Source of the DNA: an uncultured Bacteroidales bacterium
GTDB lineage: Bacteria > Bacteroidota > Bacteroidia > Bacteroidales > UBA932
Reading direction: 5' to 3'
Assembly: GCA_947302825.1 (NCBI GenBank)
Contig: CAMYWP010000004.1
Coordinates: forward strand, 1 to 38,106
DNA length: 38,106 nt
Below the pieces are notes generated by a model that was not told the DNA's origin, made no database searches, and saw nothing but the letters and a program-made list of their open reading frames with translations. Positions within the stretch are counted from its first letter, which is position 1; each line of letters starts with the position of its first letter. The position numbers and the translations under genes are program-made. Below are positions 24,705 through 32,270 of the stretch, in pieces.

Positions 24705-24740
24705 GAGATTGCCCTGCCCCGTGCGGGCAATCTCTTTTTT
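24705..24740 (+). terminator. Intrinsic terminator/attenuator after susD
   Basis: GAGATTGCCC (24705-24714) and GGGCAATCTC (24725-24734) form a perfect 10-bp stem followed by six T. It would reduce read-through from susCD into the GH16-sulfatase genes, giving transporter-rich expression. Confidence 0.8.
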
Positions 24741-24759
24741 ATCAACAATCTGCTATCCG

Positions 24760-25533
24760 ATGAAAAGAACCGCAATTCCCCTCCTGCTTTTTGGCCTGCT
24801 TGCGGCCTGCACTCCACGCGAGAAAGGCTGGTCCCTGGTATGGACCGAAGATTTTAACGGCGACCGGATCGACCCGTCCGTCTGGACCCGGGTAGAGAAA
24901 GGTCCCTCCAATTGGAATGACATGATGTCGCTGCGCGAAGATCTCGCCTTTGTAGAAGACGGGGCCCTGGTACTTCTGGGAAAAGTGAATGACGGATCCA
25001 TGGCCGACACCACCGCCTTCGTCACCGGCGGCGTACACAGCAAGGGCAAGAAGTCCTTCCAGCAGTGCAAAGTGGAAATCCGGGCCAAGTTCAACAGCGC
25101 CAACGGTTTCTGGCCGGCCTTGTGGCTGATGCCGGACCTGTCGCTCCCGGAACCGCTTTATGCCGAGCTGGATATCATGGAACATCTGAACCATGACGAC
25201 TTCGTGTACCAGACCGTCCATTCACGCTACTCGCTGGACGTGAGCCGGGAAGACCCGCCCAATTACCGGACGGGAAAAATTGACAAGGACGATTGGAACA
25301 CCTACGCCGTGGAAGTGTATCAGGACAGCATCTGTATGTACACCAACAACATCAAAACCCTCACCTATCCCCGCGTGGAAGGCAAGAAGTACCAGTTCCC
25401 CTGGCCGGACTATCCTTTTTACCTGATCCTGTCCAACCAGCTTGAGGGGTCCTGGGTGGGGCCTGCAGACAAGCCGGAGGAACTTCCCTCCGAACTGCGC
25501 ATCGACTGGATCAAAGTGTATCAATGGAAATAA
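24760..25533 (+). CDS. GH16 family endo-glycanase lipoprotein
   Basis: From ATG 24760 a 257-residue lipoprotein ('LLFGLLAACTPRE', C17). An earlier ATG (24703) overlaps the terminator hairpin and is rejected. The GH16 active site is 'ELDIME': nucleophile E136, assisting D138 and acid/base E141. 'FNSANGFWPALWLMP' upstream and 'LRIDWIKVYQ' at the C-terminus are the usual GH16 strands. GH16 enzymes cut internal beta-1,3 or beta-1,4 bonds, for example in laminarin, agar, porphyran, keratan or mucin poly-LacNAc. With sulfatases on both sides a sulfated galactose-containing glycan is the best guess. It is probably surface-exposed, making oligosaccharides for SusCD. Sulfatase B follows after 10 bases. 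Confidence 0.93.
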   Translation: MKRTAIPLLLFGLLAACTPREKGWSLVWTEDFNGDRIDPSVWTRVEKGPSNWNDMMSLREDLAFVEDGALVLLGKVNDGSMADTTAFVTGGVHSKGKKSFQQCKVEIRAKFNSANGFWPALWLMPDLSLPEPLYAELDIMEHLNHDDFVYQTVHSRYSLDVSREDPPNYRTGKIDKDDWNTYAVEVYQDSICMYTNNIKTLTYPRVEGKKYQFPWPDYPFYLILSNQLEGSWVGPADKPEELPSELRIDWIKVYQWK

Positions 25534-25543
25534 TTCTTAAAAC

Positions 25544-27004
25544 ATGTACAATCCGAGTTTACCCGGAGCTTTGATGATGACAGGAGCCGCGGCGCTGGCC
25601 GCAAGCTCCTGCACATCGGAGCATTCCGCAAAAAAATCGATGCCCAACGTGGTGTTCATCCTGGCCGACGACCTGGGCTGGGGCGACCTGTCCTGCTACG
25701 GGCAGGAGCGTTTCACCACGCCCAACATCGACCGCCTGGCTGCAGAAGGAATGCTGTTCACGCAGTGCTACAGCGGCACCACAGTAAGTGCCCCCTCGCG
25801 CTCCTGCCTGATTACCGGCACCCACAGCGGCCATGCCCCCATCCGGGGCAACCGCGAGATGGTTCCGGAAGGGCAGTTCCCGCTGCCGGAAGGCGTACAG
25901 ACGATTTTCCACGACTTTCGCGAGGCCGGTTACACCACCGGAGCCTTCGGAAAGTGGGGATTGGGCTTCGTTGGCACTTCCGGCGATCCCCGGACGCAGG
26001 GAGTGGATCGCTTTTACGGTTACAACTGCCAGTTGCTGGCCCACAGCTATTATCCGGACCATCTTTGGGACAACGAGAGACGGTTGGATCTGCCGGAGAA
26101 CCGAAACGACGAAAGCTATGGAAGCGGCTCCTATGCCCCGGACCTGATTCACCGGGAGGCGCTCGCTTTCATCGACAGCGCGGCCCGGGAAGGAAAGCCC
26201 TTTTTCCTGTGGTATCCCACCACTCTTCCGCATGCGGAACTGCTGGTTCCCGAAGACAGCCTGATGCAGGCCTTCCGCGGCCGATACCCGGAAACGCCCT
26301 ATGCAGGCGCCCGTCCCGGGGATCCCTATTTTCTCAAAGGAGCCTATGTCGCCCAGGAGCACCCTCACGCCACTTTTGCCGCCATGATCACCCGCTTGGA
26401 CCGCTATGTGGGAGAGCTGGTGGCCCGTTTGAAGGAAAAGGGCCTGTATGAGAACACCCTGATCATCTTCACCAGCGACAACGGACCCCACCGCGAAGGC
26501 GGGGCAGACCCCGATTATTTCAACAGCAACGGTCCCTGGAGGGGATACAAGCGCGATTTGTATGAAGGCGGCATCCGGGTACCGATGATCGTGTCCTGGC
26601 CGGGACACATCGAACCGGGCTCCCGGACAGCGTTCCTATGCGCGTTCTGGGACCTGATGCCCACTTTCCGGAATCTGGTGGGCCAGGCGGAAAAAGAAGG
26701 GCTGGACGGCGTGAGCCTGCTGCCCACCCTCACGGGGGACATAGGTCAGCAGGAGCATGACCACCTGTACTTCGAATTCCAGGAACTGGGCGGCCGGCAA
26801 GCCGTTCGGAAGGGTCCCTGGAAACTGGTTCACATGGGTATCCGGACCCAGACGCCACAGCTGGAACTGTACAATCTGGACGAAGACCCCGGAGAAACCC
26901 GCAACCTGGCTTCGGCCTTTCCCGAGCGTGTTATGGAACTGAAGGCCCTGATGGACGCGGAACACGTCACAAACCCCGATTTTCCCGTACTGAAAGATGA
27001 ATAA
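25544..27004 (+). CDS. S1-family sulfatase lipoprotein, Ser type (sulfatase B)
   Basis: A 486-residue sulfatase with lipobox 'ALAASSC' (C23). The start may alternatively be the Met at residue 11 or 12. The catalytic Ser is S82 in 'TTVSAPSRSCLITG', and the metal site is 'ADDLGWGDLSCYG' and 'FTSDNGPH'. The stretch 'FYGYNCQLLAHSYYPDHLWD' resembles, from memory, arylsulfatases of SulfAtlas subfamily S1_16 (Gal/GalNAc-4-sulfatases); this was not checked. It overlaps sulfatase C by 8 bases (ATGAATAA), so both come from one mRNA with GH16. Confidence 0.93.
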   Translation: MYNPSLPGALMMTGAAALAASSCTSEHSAKKSMPNVVFILADDLGWGDLSCYGQERFTTPNIDRLAAEGMLFTQCYSGTTVSAPSRSCLITGTHSGHAPIRGNREMVPEGQFPLPEGVQTIFHDFREAGYTTGAFGKWGLGFVGTSGDPRTQGVDRFYGYNCQLLAHSYYPDHLWDNERRLDLPENRNDESYGSGSYAPDLIHREALAFIDSAAREGKPFFLWYPTTLPHAELLVPEDSLMQAFRGRYPETPYAGARPGDPYFLKGAYVAQEHPHATFAAMITRLDRYVGELVARLKEKGLYENTLIIFTSDNGPHREGGADPDYFNSNGPWRGYKRDLYEGGIRVPMIVSWPGHIEPGSRTAFLCAFWDLMPTFRNLVGQAEKEGLDGVSLLPTLTGDIGQQEHDHLYFEFQELGGRQAVRKGPWKLVHMGIRTQTPQLELYNLDEDPGETRNLASAFPERVMELKALMDAEHVTNPDFPVLKDE

Positions 27005-28523
27005 ACTCCTGTACACCCTGGCGGGCGGCGCCGCCCTGGCAGCCTCCTGCACCCCCGGACAGAAAAACGCTCGGACAGGTGGCCCTCCGAACGTTGTCAT
27101 CATCCTGGCCGACGACCTGGGCTACGGCGACCTGGGCTGCTACGGCGCCCTGAATGTCCGGACGCCGGCCGTGGACCGTCTAGCCCGGGAAGGCACCCGC
27201 TTCACCAATGCCTACGCCACGGCCTCCGTATCCACCCCTTCACGCTATTCGCTCCTCACCGGGCAATACGCCTGGCGCCGGAGCGACACCGACATCGCCG
27301 TGGGCGATGCAGGCATGATTATCCGCCCGGGACAGTACTCGATGGCCGATCTTTTCAAAAATGCCGGCTATGCCACCGGCGCCTTTGGCAAGTGGCACCT
27401 GGGGCTGGGCGAGGATGGCGGAAAGCAGGATTGGAATGCCCCCCTGCCATCGGGTCTTTCTGACATCGGCTTTGACTACTCTTACATCATGGCGGCCACC
27501 GGTGACCGCGTGCCCTGCGTGTTCATTGAGAACGGCCGCGTGGTGAACTGGGACCCGGAAGCCCCCATCGAGGTGAGCTACCGCCAGCCCTTCGAGGGCG
27601 AGCCGCTGGCCAAAGACCATCCCGAACTGCTGTACAACCTGTCCTCCTCCGTGGGACACAACCAGGCCATCGTGAACGGCATCGGGCGCATCGGCTACAT
27701 GCGCGGCGGCGGAAAAGCCCTTTGGAAAGATGAAAACATCGCCGATTCCATCACCGTACACGCCCTGAACTTCATCAAGGAAAACAAAGACCGCCCCTTC
27801 TTCGTTTACCTGGCCACCAACGACGTGCATGTCCCCCGCTTCCCGCACCAGCGCTTCCGCGGGCAGAGCGGCATGGGCCTCAGGGGCGACGCCATCGTGG
27901 AATTTGACTGGACCGTCGGGGCCATTCTGGACCGCCTGGACGCGCTGGGACTGGCCGAAAACACCCTTGTGATTGTCACCAGCGACAACGGCCCCATCCT
28001 GGACGACGGCTACAGGGACCAGGCCCGGGAATTGCTGGGCGGACATGACCCTTCCGGAGGGCTGCGGGGCAATAAATACGGCACTTACGAGGCCGGCGCC
28101 CGCGTCCCCGCCCTGGTGCGCTGGACGGGCCATGTGCCGGCCGGATCCACCTCCGAGGCCCTTCTCTCGCATGTGGACCTGTTCGCCTCCTTTGCAGGCT
28201 TGCTTGACGGGCGTCTGCCCCGGGGCGCCGCTCCCGACAGCAGGGACGCCCTGGAGGCCTGGCTGGGCCGGGATCCGGCAGGCCGGGACTACGTGATTGA
28301 ACAAGCCAACAACCGCTGCCTGAGCGTGCGTACCCCCGAGTGGAAGTACATCCCGCCCAGCGAAGGACCCGACGCCTACAGCTGGGCACCCGGCGCCGAG
28401 CTGGGCTACCAGAAAACGCCGCAGCTGTACCGGATTTCGACGGATCCGGGCGAGCAGGAGAACGTGGCGGAGATTTTTCCGGACATCGTGAGCGCCATGC
28501 AGTCAGTTTTGGATAATCTTTGA
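26997..28523 (+). CDS. S1-family sulfatase lipoprotein, Ser type (sulfatase C)
   Basis: A 508-residue sulfatase with lipobox 'GAALAASC' (C18). The catalytic Ser is S79 in 'ASVSTPSRYSLLTG', with metal residues in 'ILADDLGYGDLGCYG' and 'VTSDNGP'. It carries an extended segment ('AATGDRVPCVFIENGRVVNW') typical of a sulfatase group that includes galactose-sulfatases of Bacteroides; this assignment is from memory and tentative. It is the last gene of the GH16-sulfatase B-sulfatase C run and is followed by a weak terminator. Confidence 0.93.
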   Translation: MNKLLYTLAGGAALAASCTPGQKNARTGGPPNVVIILADDLGYGDLGCYGALNVRTPAVDRLAREGTRFTNAYATASVSTPSRYSLLTGQYAWRRSDTDIAVGDAGMIIRPGQYSMADLFKNAGYATGAFGKWHLGLGEDGGKQDWNAPLPSGLSDIGFDYSYIMAATGDRVPCVFIENGRVVNWDPEAPIEVSYRQPFEGEPLAKDHPELLYNLSSSVGHNQAIVNGIGRIGYMRGGGKALWKDENIADSITVHALNFIKENKDRPFFVYLATNDVHVPRFPHQRFRGQSGMGLRGDAIVEFDWTVGAILDRLDALGLAENTLVIVTSDNGPILDDGYRDQARELLGGHDPSGGLRGNKYGTYEAGARVPALVRWTGHVPAGSTSEALLSHVDLFASFAGLLDGRLPRGAAPDSRDALEAWLGRDPAGRDYVIEQANNRCLSVRTPEWKYIPPSEGPDAYSWAPGAELGYQKTPQLYRISTDPGEQENVAEIFPDIVSAMQSVLDNL

Positions 28524-28530
28524 GAAATGC

Positions 28531-28561
28531 AGGACATGTTTTGACCCTGTCCTCTGTTTTT
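28531..28561 (+). terminator. Weak terminator after sulfatase C
   Basis: AGGACA (28531-28536) pairs with TGTCCT (28548-28553) across 11 bases, followed by CTG and five T. The six-base stem makes partial termination likely. Confidence 0.4.
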
Positions 28562-28566
28562 GTATC

Positions 28567-28575
28567 TACCTTTGT
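28567..28575 (+). promoter_or_regulatory. -7 box for sulfatase D
   Basis: TACCTTTGT matches TAnnTTTGY and lies 36 bases before ATG 28612. A TTTG at 28540-28543 is 23 bases upstream, a little wide for -33. Sulfatase D may thus be its own transcript. Confidence 0.5.
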
Positions 28576-28611
28576 AGTAACCACACCCGATAATCGTAAA
28601 CCTAAACCACC

Positions 28612-30270
28612 ATGTCTAAGAAACACCGCCAACAAGCGGGAGCGAAATCCAGGCCGCTAATGGATACCTCCAGGCTTTTCCTCACGCTGACCGGAACGGC
28701 AGCTATGACCGCCACCTCCTGCGCCTCCGGCGGAGACAAAGCGCCCGCGCTGCCGGAGGGGCCGCTGAACGTGGTATATATCATGTGCGACGACCACTCC
28801 TACCAGACCATCAGCGCGTATGACAGGCGTTTTCTGTCCACACCCAACATCGACCGCCTGGCTGCGGAAGGCGCCCGTTTCACCAACAGTTTTGTGGCCA
28901 ATTCCCTGAGCGGTCCCTCTCGGGCCTGCATGCTCACCGGGAAACACAGCCACAAGAACGGGTTCACCAACAACGAACACGGCATCTTTGACGGCAGCCA
29001 GCAAACCCTTCCCAAACTGCTGAGAGCCGGCGGCTATCAGACAGCCATGGTGGGCAAGTGGCATCTGGTAAGCGAGCCTACGGGGTTTGACTACTGGGAC
29101 ATCCTCGTCGGCCAGGGAGACTACTACAACCCCGTTTTCATCCGGAACGGTGAACGGCTGGTACGGGAGGGCTACTCCACCGACATCACCACCGACGTGG
29201 CTTTTGACTGGATCTCCGGGCGGGACCCCGAGAAGCCCTTCTGCCTCTTCCTGCACTACAAGGCCCCGCATCGCAGCTGGATGCCCGACACGCAGGATCT
29301 GGGGGCCTTCGACCAGGTGGAATTCCCCCTGCCGGAAACCTTTTACGACGACTATGCCACCCGCGAGGCCGCCCGCCTGCAGGAAATGAGCATCCTTGCC
29401 GATATGAACCTGGTCTATGACCTGAAGATGGCCGACCGGGAGAACGAAATCCATACGCCCGAATCGCCGCACCTGGAGCGCTACGGACGGGACCTTTACC
29501 GTCAGGACCTCCCCCCCGGAGAACTGGTTCCCGGACGCATGAACGCCGCGCAGCAGGCCGCCTGGGATGCGTACTACGATCCCATCATCGACGATTTCAA
29601 ACAGGCCGGCCTGTCCGGAAAAGCGCTTTATCAGTGGAAGTACCAGCGATACATGAGGGACTACTGCAGCGTAATCCGCTCGGTGGACCGCAACGTGGGC
29701 CGCGTGTACCAGTACCTGGAAGACAACGGATTGCTGGACAATACCGTCATCATCTACACCTCCGACCAGGGCTTTTTCATGGGAGAGCACGGCTACTTTG
29801 ACAAGCGCTTCATGTACGAGGAAAGTTTCCGCACGCCACTGCTGGTGCGCCTGCCCGGCGGGCAGAAGCTCGGCGACGTGGATCTCTTCGTCCAGAACAT
29901 CGACTACGCTCCCACCATCCTGCAGCTGGCCGGATTGGAGGTGCCTGAGGACATCCAGGGAGAAAGTTTTCTGCCCCTGCTGCTGGGCAGCAGGCCCGCG
30001 GACTGGCGCAAATCCCTCTATTATCATTACTACGAGTATCCGGCCGAACATTCCGTCAGACGGCACTATGGCGTGCGCACGGAACGCTACTCACTCATGC
30101 ATTTCTATCATGACATTAACGAGTGGGAACTGTTCGACCTGGAGAAAGATCCGATGCAGCTGCACAACCTGTACGGAGCGCCCGGAACGGAGGAACTCAC
30201 CCGGGAGCTGAAGGCCGAACTGCTGCGCCTGCAGCAGCAGTACGACGACCCGGTCTCGGAGCTGAACTAA
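28612..30270 (+). CDS. GlcNAc-6-sulfatase-like S1 sulfatase lipoprotein, Ser type (sulfatase D)
   Basis: A 552-residue sulfatase with an unusual 20-residue basic lead ('MSKKHRQQAGAKSRPLMDTS') before the lipoprotein signal ('LTGTAAMTATSC', C37); Met17 (28660) may be the true start. The catalytic Ser is S100 in 'NSLSGPSRACMLTGKHSHKN', and the metal site is 'MCDDHSYQ' and 'YTSDQGFFMGEHG'. The 'SGPSRACMLTGKHSHKNGF' and 'QGFFMGEHGYFDKR' forms are those of N-acetylglucosamine-6-sulfatase-like enzymes (S1_11 type, from memory). Its stop overlaps the convergent sufD stop. Confidence 0.92.
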   Translation: MSKKHRQQAGAKSRPLMDTSRLFLTLTGTAAMTATSCASGGDKAPALPEGPLNVVYIMCDDHSYQTISAYDRRFLSTPNIDRLAAEGARFTNSFVANSLSGPSRACMLTGKHSHKNGFTNNEHGIFDGSQQTLPKLLRAGGYQTAMVGKWHLVSEPTGFDYWDILVGQGDYYNPVFIRNGERLVREGYSTDITTDVAFDWISGRDPEKPFCLFLHYKAPHRSWMPDTQDLGAFDQVEFPLPETFYDDYATREAARLQEMSILADMNLVYDLKMADRENEIHTPESPHLERYGRDLYRQDLPPGELVPGRMNAAQQAAWDAYYDPIIDDFKQAGLSGKALYQWKYQRYMRDYCSVIRSVDRNVGRVYQYLEDNGLLDNTVIIYTSDQGFFMGEHGYFDKRFMYEESFRTPLLVRLPGGQKLGDVDLFVQNIDYAPTILQLAGLEVPEDIQGESFLPLLLGSRPADWRKSLYYHYYEYPAEHSVRRHYGVRTERYSLMHFYHDINEWELFDLEKDPMQLHNLYGAPGTEELTRELKAELLRLQQQYDDPVSELN

Positions 30271-30917
30271 AGGCTTCTGACCGCTGTTTCCACTTCCTGT
30301 TCCCGCCCCTGAGGGATGACCGGGGACAGGAACGACAGCATCTGAAGGGTCCGGGCCTCGGCCTCCGGGATGCCGCGGGAGCGCATATAAAAGAGCTCGT
30401 CGGCATTGAGCTGGCCTACGGTGGCGCCGTGGGAGCACTTCACATCGTCGGCATAGATTTCCAACTGGGGCCTGGTTTCCACCCGGGCCTGGTCCGTGAG
30501 TACAATATTGTGGTTTTCCTGGTAGGCTTCGGTCTGTTGGGCGTCCGGCGCTACCACGATGGTGCCGTCAAAATGCACCTCGCCGCTGCCGCCGGCGATG
30601 CCCTTGATCATCTGGGTGCTATGGCAACCCGGGGCGCGGTGATGCATGACGATGCGGAATCTCACTTTTTCGTCGGCCCCGCAGAGGTACAGGGCCTTGA
30701 TATGTGCCTCCGCTCCAGGGCCGATCAGGTCTATGCTCACGTCGATGTCACGCGACTCGCCCGGCAGCACCACGAACTGCAGGTTCAGCGTTTCACCTGC
30801 CTGAACCTGGTAGACCGGAGATTCTTCGCTTCGCTCAGAATGACAATTGTCTTCCTGAGGAACGTTAGTGACGAAGGATCTCCCGGCAAACGGGTCTATG
30901 TATTTACCATGTCCCAT
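30267..30917 (-). CDS. sufD: SufD, short form with an inserted repeat
   Basis: A 216-residue SufD that forms the SufBC2D Fe-S scaffold. The C-terminal beta-helix core and end are well kept ('QLEIYADDVKCSHGATVGQL', 'ELFYMRSRGIPEAEARTLQM'). Bacteroides SufD is about 440 residues; here the N-terminal half is absent. It may be a lineage-specific short SufD or a truncated gene. Residues about 12-34 ('SFVTNVPQEDNCHSERSEES') are encoded by a 67-bp palindromic repeat (30817-30883) lying in frame between 'KYIDPFAG' and 'VYQVQAGETLNLQF'. The gene starts 2 bases after sufC and ends overlapping sulfatase D. Confidence 0.85.
   Translation of the reverse strand: MGHGKYIDPFAGRSFVTNVPQEDNCHSERSEESPVYQVQAGETLNLQFVVLPGESRDIDVSIDLIGPGAEAHIKALYLCGADEKVRFRIVMHHRAPGCHSTQMIKGIAGGSGEVHFDGTIVVAPDAQQTEAYQENHNIVLTDQARVETRPQLEIYADDVKCSHGATVGQLNADELFYMRSRGIPEAEARTLQMLSFLSPVIPQGREQEVETAVRSL
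30817..30883. repeat. Palindromic dispersed repeat inside sufD
   Basis: The two ends GGAGATTCTTCGC and GAAGGATCTCC are complementary, and the inner parts CTCAGAATGACAATTG / CTTCCTGAGG continue an imperfect hairpin. The left arm is the well-known 'AGATTCTTCGCTnCGCTCAGAATGACA' dispersed repeat, found again at 34834-34860. About 66 bases are added to sufD without breaking the frame. Confidence 0.8.
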
Positions 30918-30919
30918 AA

Positions 30920-31654
30920 TCAGAACTGGTCAAAGCCTTTGGCCTCGATGGCATCGATGAGTTCCCGTCCGCCGGTTTTCACCAGGCGGCCGTCCTTGAG
31001 CACGTGCACCACATCCGGCTGCACGTATTCGAGCAGTTTCTGGTAGTGCGTGATGATGATGGCGCTCCTTTCCGGGCTGCGGAGGGTGTTCACGCCATCG
31101 GCCACGATCTTGAGGGCATCCACGTCCAGACCGCTGTCTGTTTCGTCCAGGATGGACAATTCGGGCTCCAGCAGGGCCATCTGGAAAATCTCGTTGCGCT
31201 TTTTCTCGCCGCCGGAAAAGCCCACGTTCACTTCCCGCTTGGCAAATTCCGGCTTCATCTGCACCAGGGCCATCTTTTCCTTCATCAGTTTCAGGAAATC
31301 GCCGGTCTTGAATTCCGGCAGTCCGTGGGCCTTGCGCTTGGCGTTCACGGCCGCCTTCATAAAGGCCGTGATGGTGACGCCGGGAATCTCGATGGGGTAC
31401 TGGAAACTGAGGAACAGTCCCGCCCAGGCGCGCTCTTCCGGCGTCATGGCCAGCAAATCCTGGCCCTGGAACAGGATGCTGCCTTCCGTTACTTCGTAGC
31501 CGGGTTTTCCGGTGAGAACGGCAGCCAGGGTGCTCTTGCCCGCCCCGTTGGGGCCCATGACGGCGTGCACTTCGCCGGGGCCGATGGTCAAATCATTCCC
31601 CTTCAGGATTTCCTTGTCCCCTATCTTTGCGTGCAGATTCTTGATTTCAAGCAT
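30920..31654 (-). CDS. sufC: Fe-S cluster assembly ATPase SufC
   Basis: A 244-residue ABC-type ATPase that drives the SufBC2D scaffold. Walker A is 'GPNGAGKST' (34-42), the Q-loop region 'LFLSFQYPIEIPGV' is typical of SufC, the ABC signature is 'VGFSGGEKKRNE', and Walker B is 'LSILDETDSGLD'. The start overlaps the pnuC end by 8 bases (ATGCTTGA). Members of this family are soluble, not transporters. Confidence 0.97.
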   Translation of the reverse strand: MLEIKNLHAKIGDKEILKGNDLTIGPGEVHAVMGPNGAGKSTLAAVLTGKPGYEVTEGSILFQGQDLLAMTPEERAWAGLFLSFQYPIEIPGVTITAFMKAAVNAKRKAHGLPEFKTGDFLKLMKEKMALVQMKPEFAKREVNVGFSGGEKKRNEIFQMALLEPELSILDETDSGLDVDALKIVADGVNTLRSPERSAIIITHYQKLLEYVQPDVVHVLKDGRLVKTGGRELIDAIEAKGFDQF

Positions 31655-32270
31655 TTTTCCTATATAGTTTGATCCAGGTCCAAAGGGACCACAGTCCGTT
31701 AATCAGGTACAGGGCGCACACGATGGGCATGAACACATTGCCCACGCTCAGGTGCAGGATGATCTGGGTTACGTTCACCAGCAGCCATACAATCCAGCAT
31801 TCCCACTTCTTGAGCGAGCTCAGCAACTGGGCCAGCAGGATAAGGGCGGTGACGATGCAGTCCAGATAAGGGTGAGGGTCGGAGGGGAACAGACGGTCCA
31901 GCGTCCAGCCCCAGAGGCCGGCCACCAACAGGGTTCCCACTACGCAGATAATGGCCGACGATGGACTCAGACGGCTCACTTTTAAAGACTTGCCATCCTG
32001 TGAGCTCTGCTCTTCCGGCTTGGGATGCGTCCAGCGGTAGTGGCCCAGGATGTTGATGGCCAGGGACACCGGCTGCAGCAGCAGGTTGGCATACAGGTTC
32101 TTGTTCCAGAACAGGAAGAACAGCGCCGCCGTGTAAAGGTAGCCCACCCAGAAGTTGTATTTGGAATTGCGCCCGGCCAGGATCACGCAAGCGAGGCCCA
32201 ACAGGCTTGAAACCAAGTCTATGAGCAGTACCGGCCGACCGGCCAATTCAAATATGACGGTGTCGATCAT
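31647..32270 (-). CDS. pnuC: PnuC family nicotinamide riboside/NMN transporter
   Basis: A 207-residue membrane protein with about seven hydrophobic segments, including '[19 protein letters not shown]', '[11 protein letters not shown]', '[19 protein letters not shown]' and '[20 protein letters not shown]'. The family's aromatic motifs are visible ('NFWVGYLY', '[18 protein letters not shown]', '[14 protein letters not shown]', '[14 protein letters not shown]'). It would import nicotinamide riboside or a related NAD precursor by facilitated diffusion. It sits inside the suf operon, overlapping sufB by 4 and sufC by 8 bases, so the three are certainly co-translated. Why a vitamin transporter is locked into this operon is not clear. 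Confidence 0.88.
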   Translation of the reverse strand: MIDTVIFELAGRPVLLIDLVSSLLGLACVILAGRNSKYNFWVGYLYTAALFFLFWNKNLYANLLLQPVSLAINILGHYRWTHPKPEEQSSQDGKSLKVSRLSPSSAIICVVGTLLVAGLWGWTLDRLFPSDPHPYLDCIVTALILLAQLLSSLKKWECWIVWLLVNVTQIILHLSVGNVFMPIVCALYLINGLWSLWTWIKLYRKNA

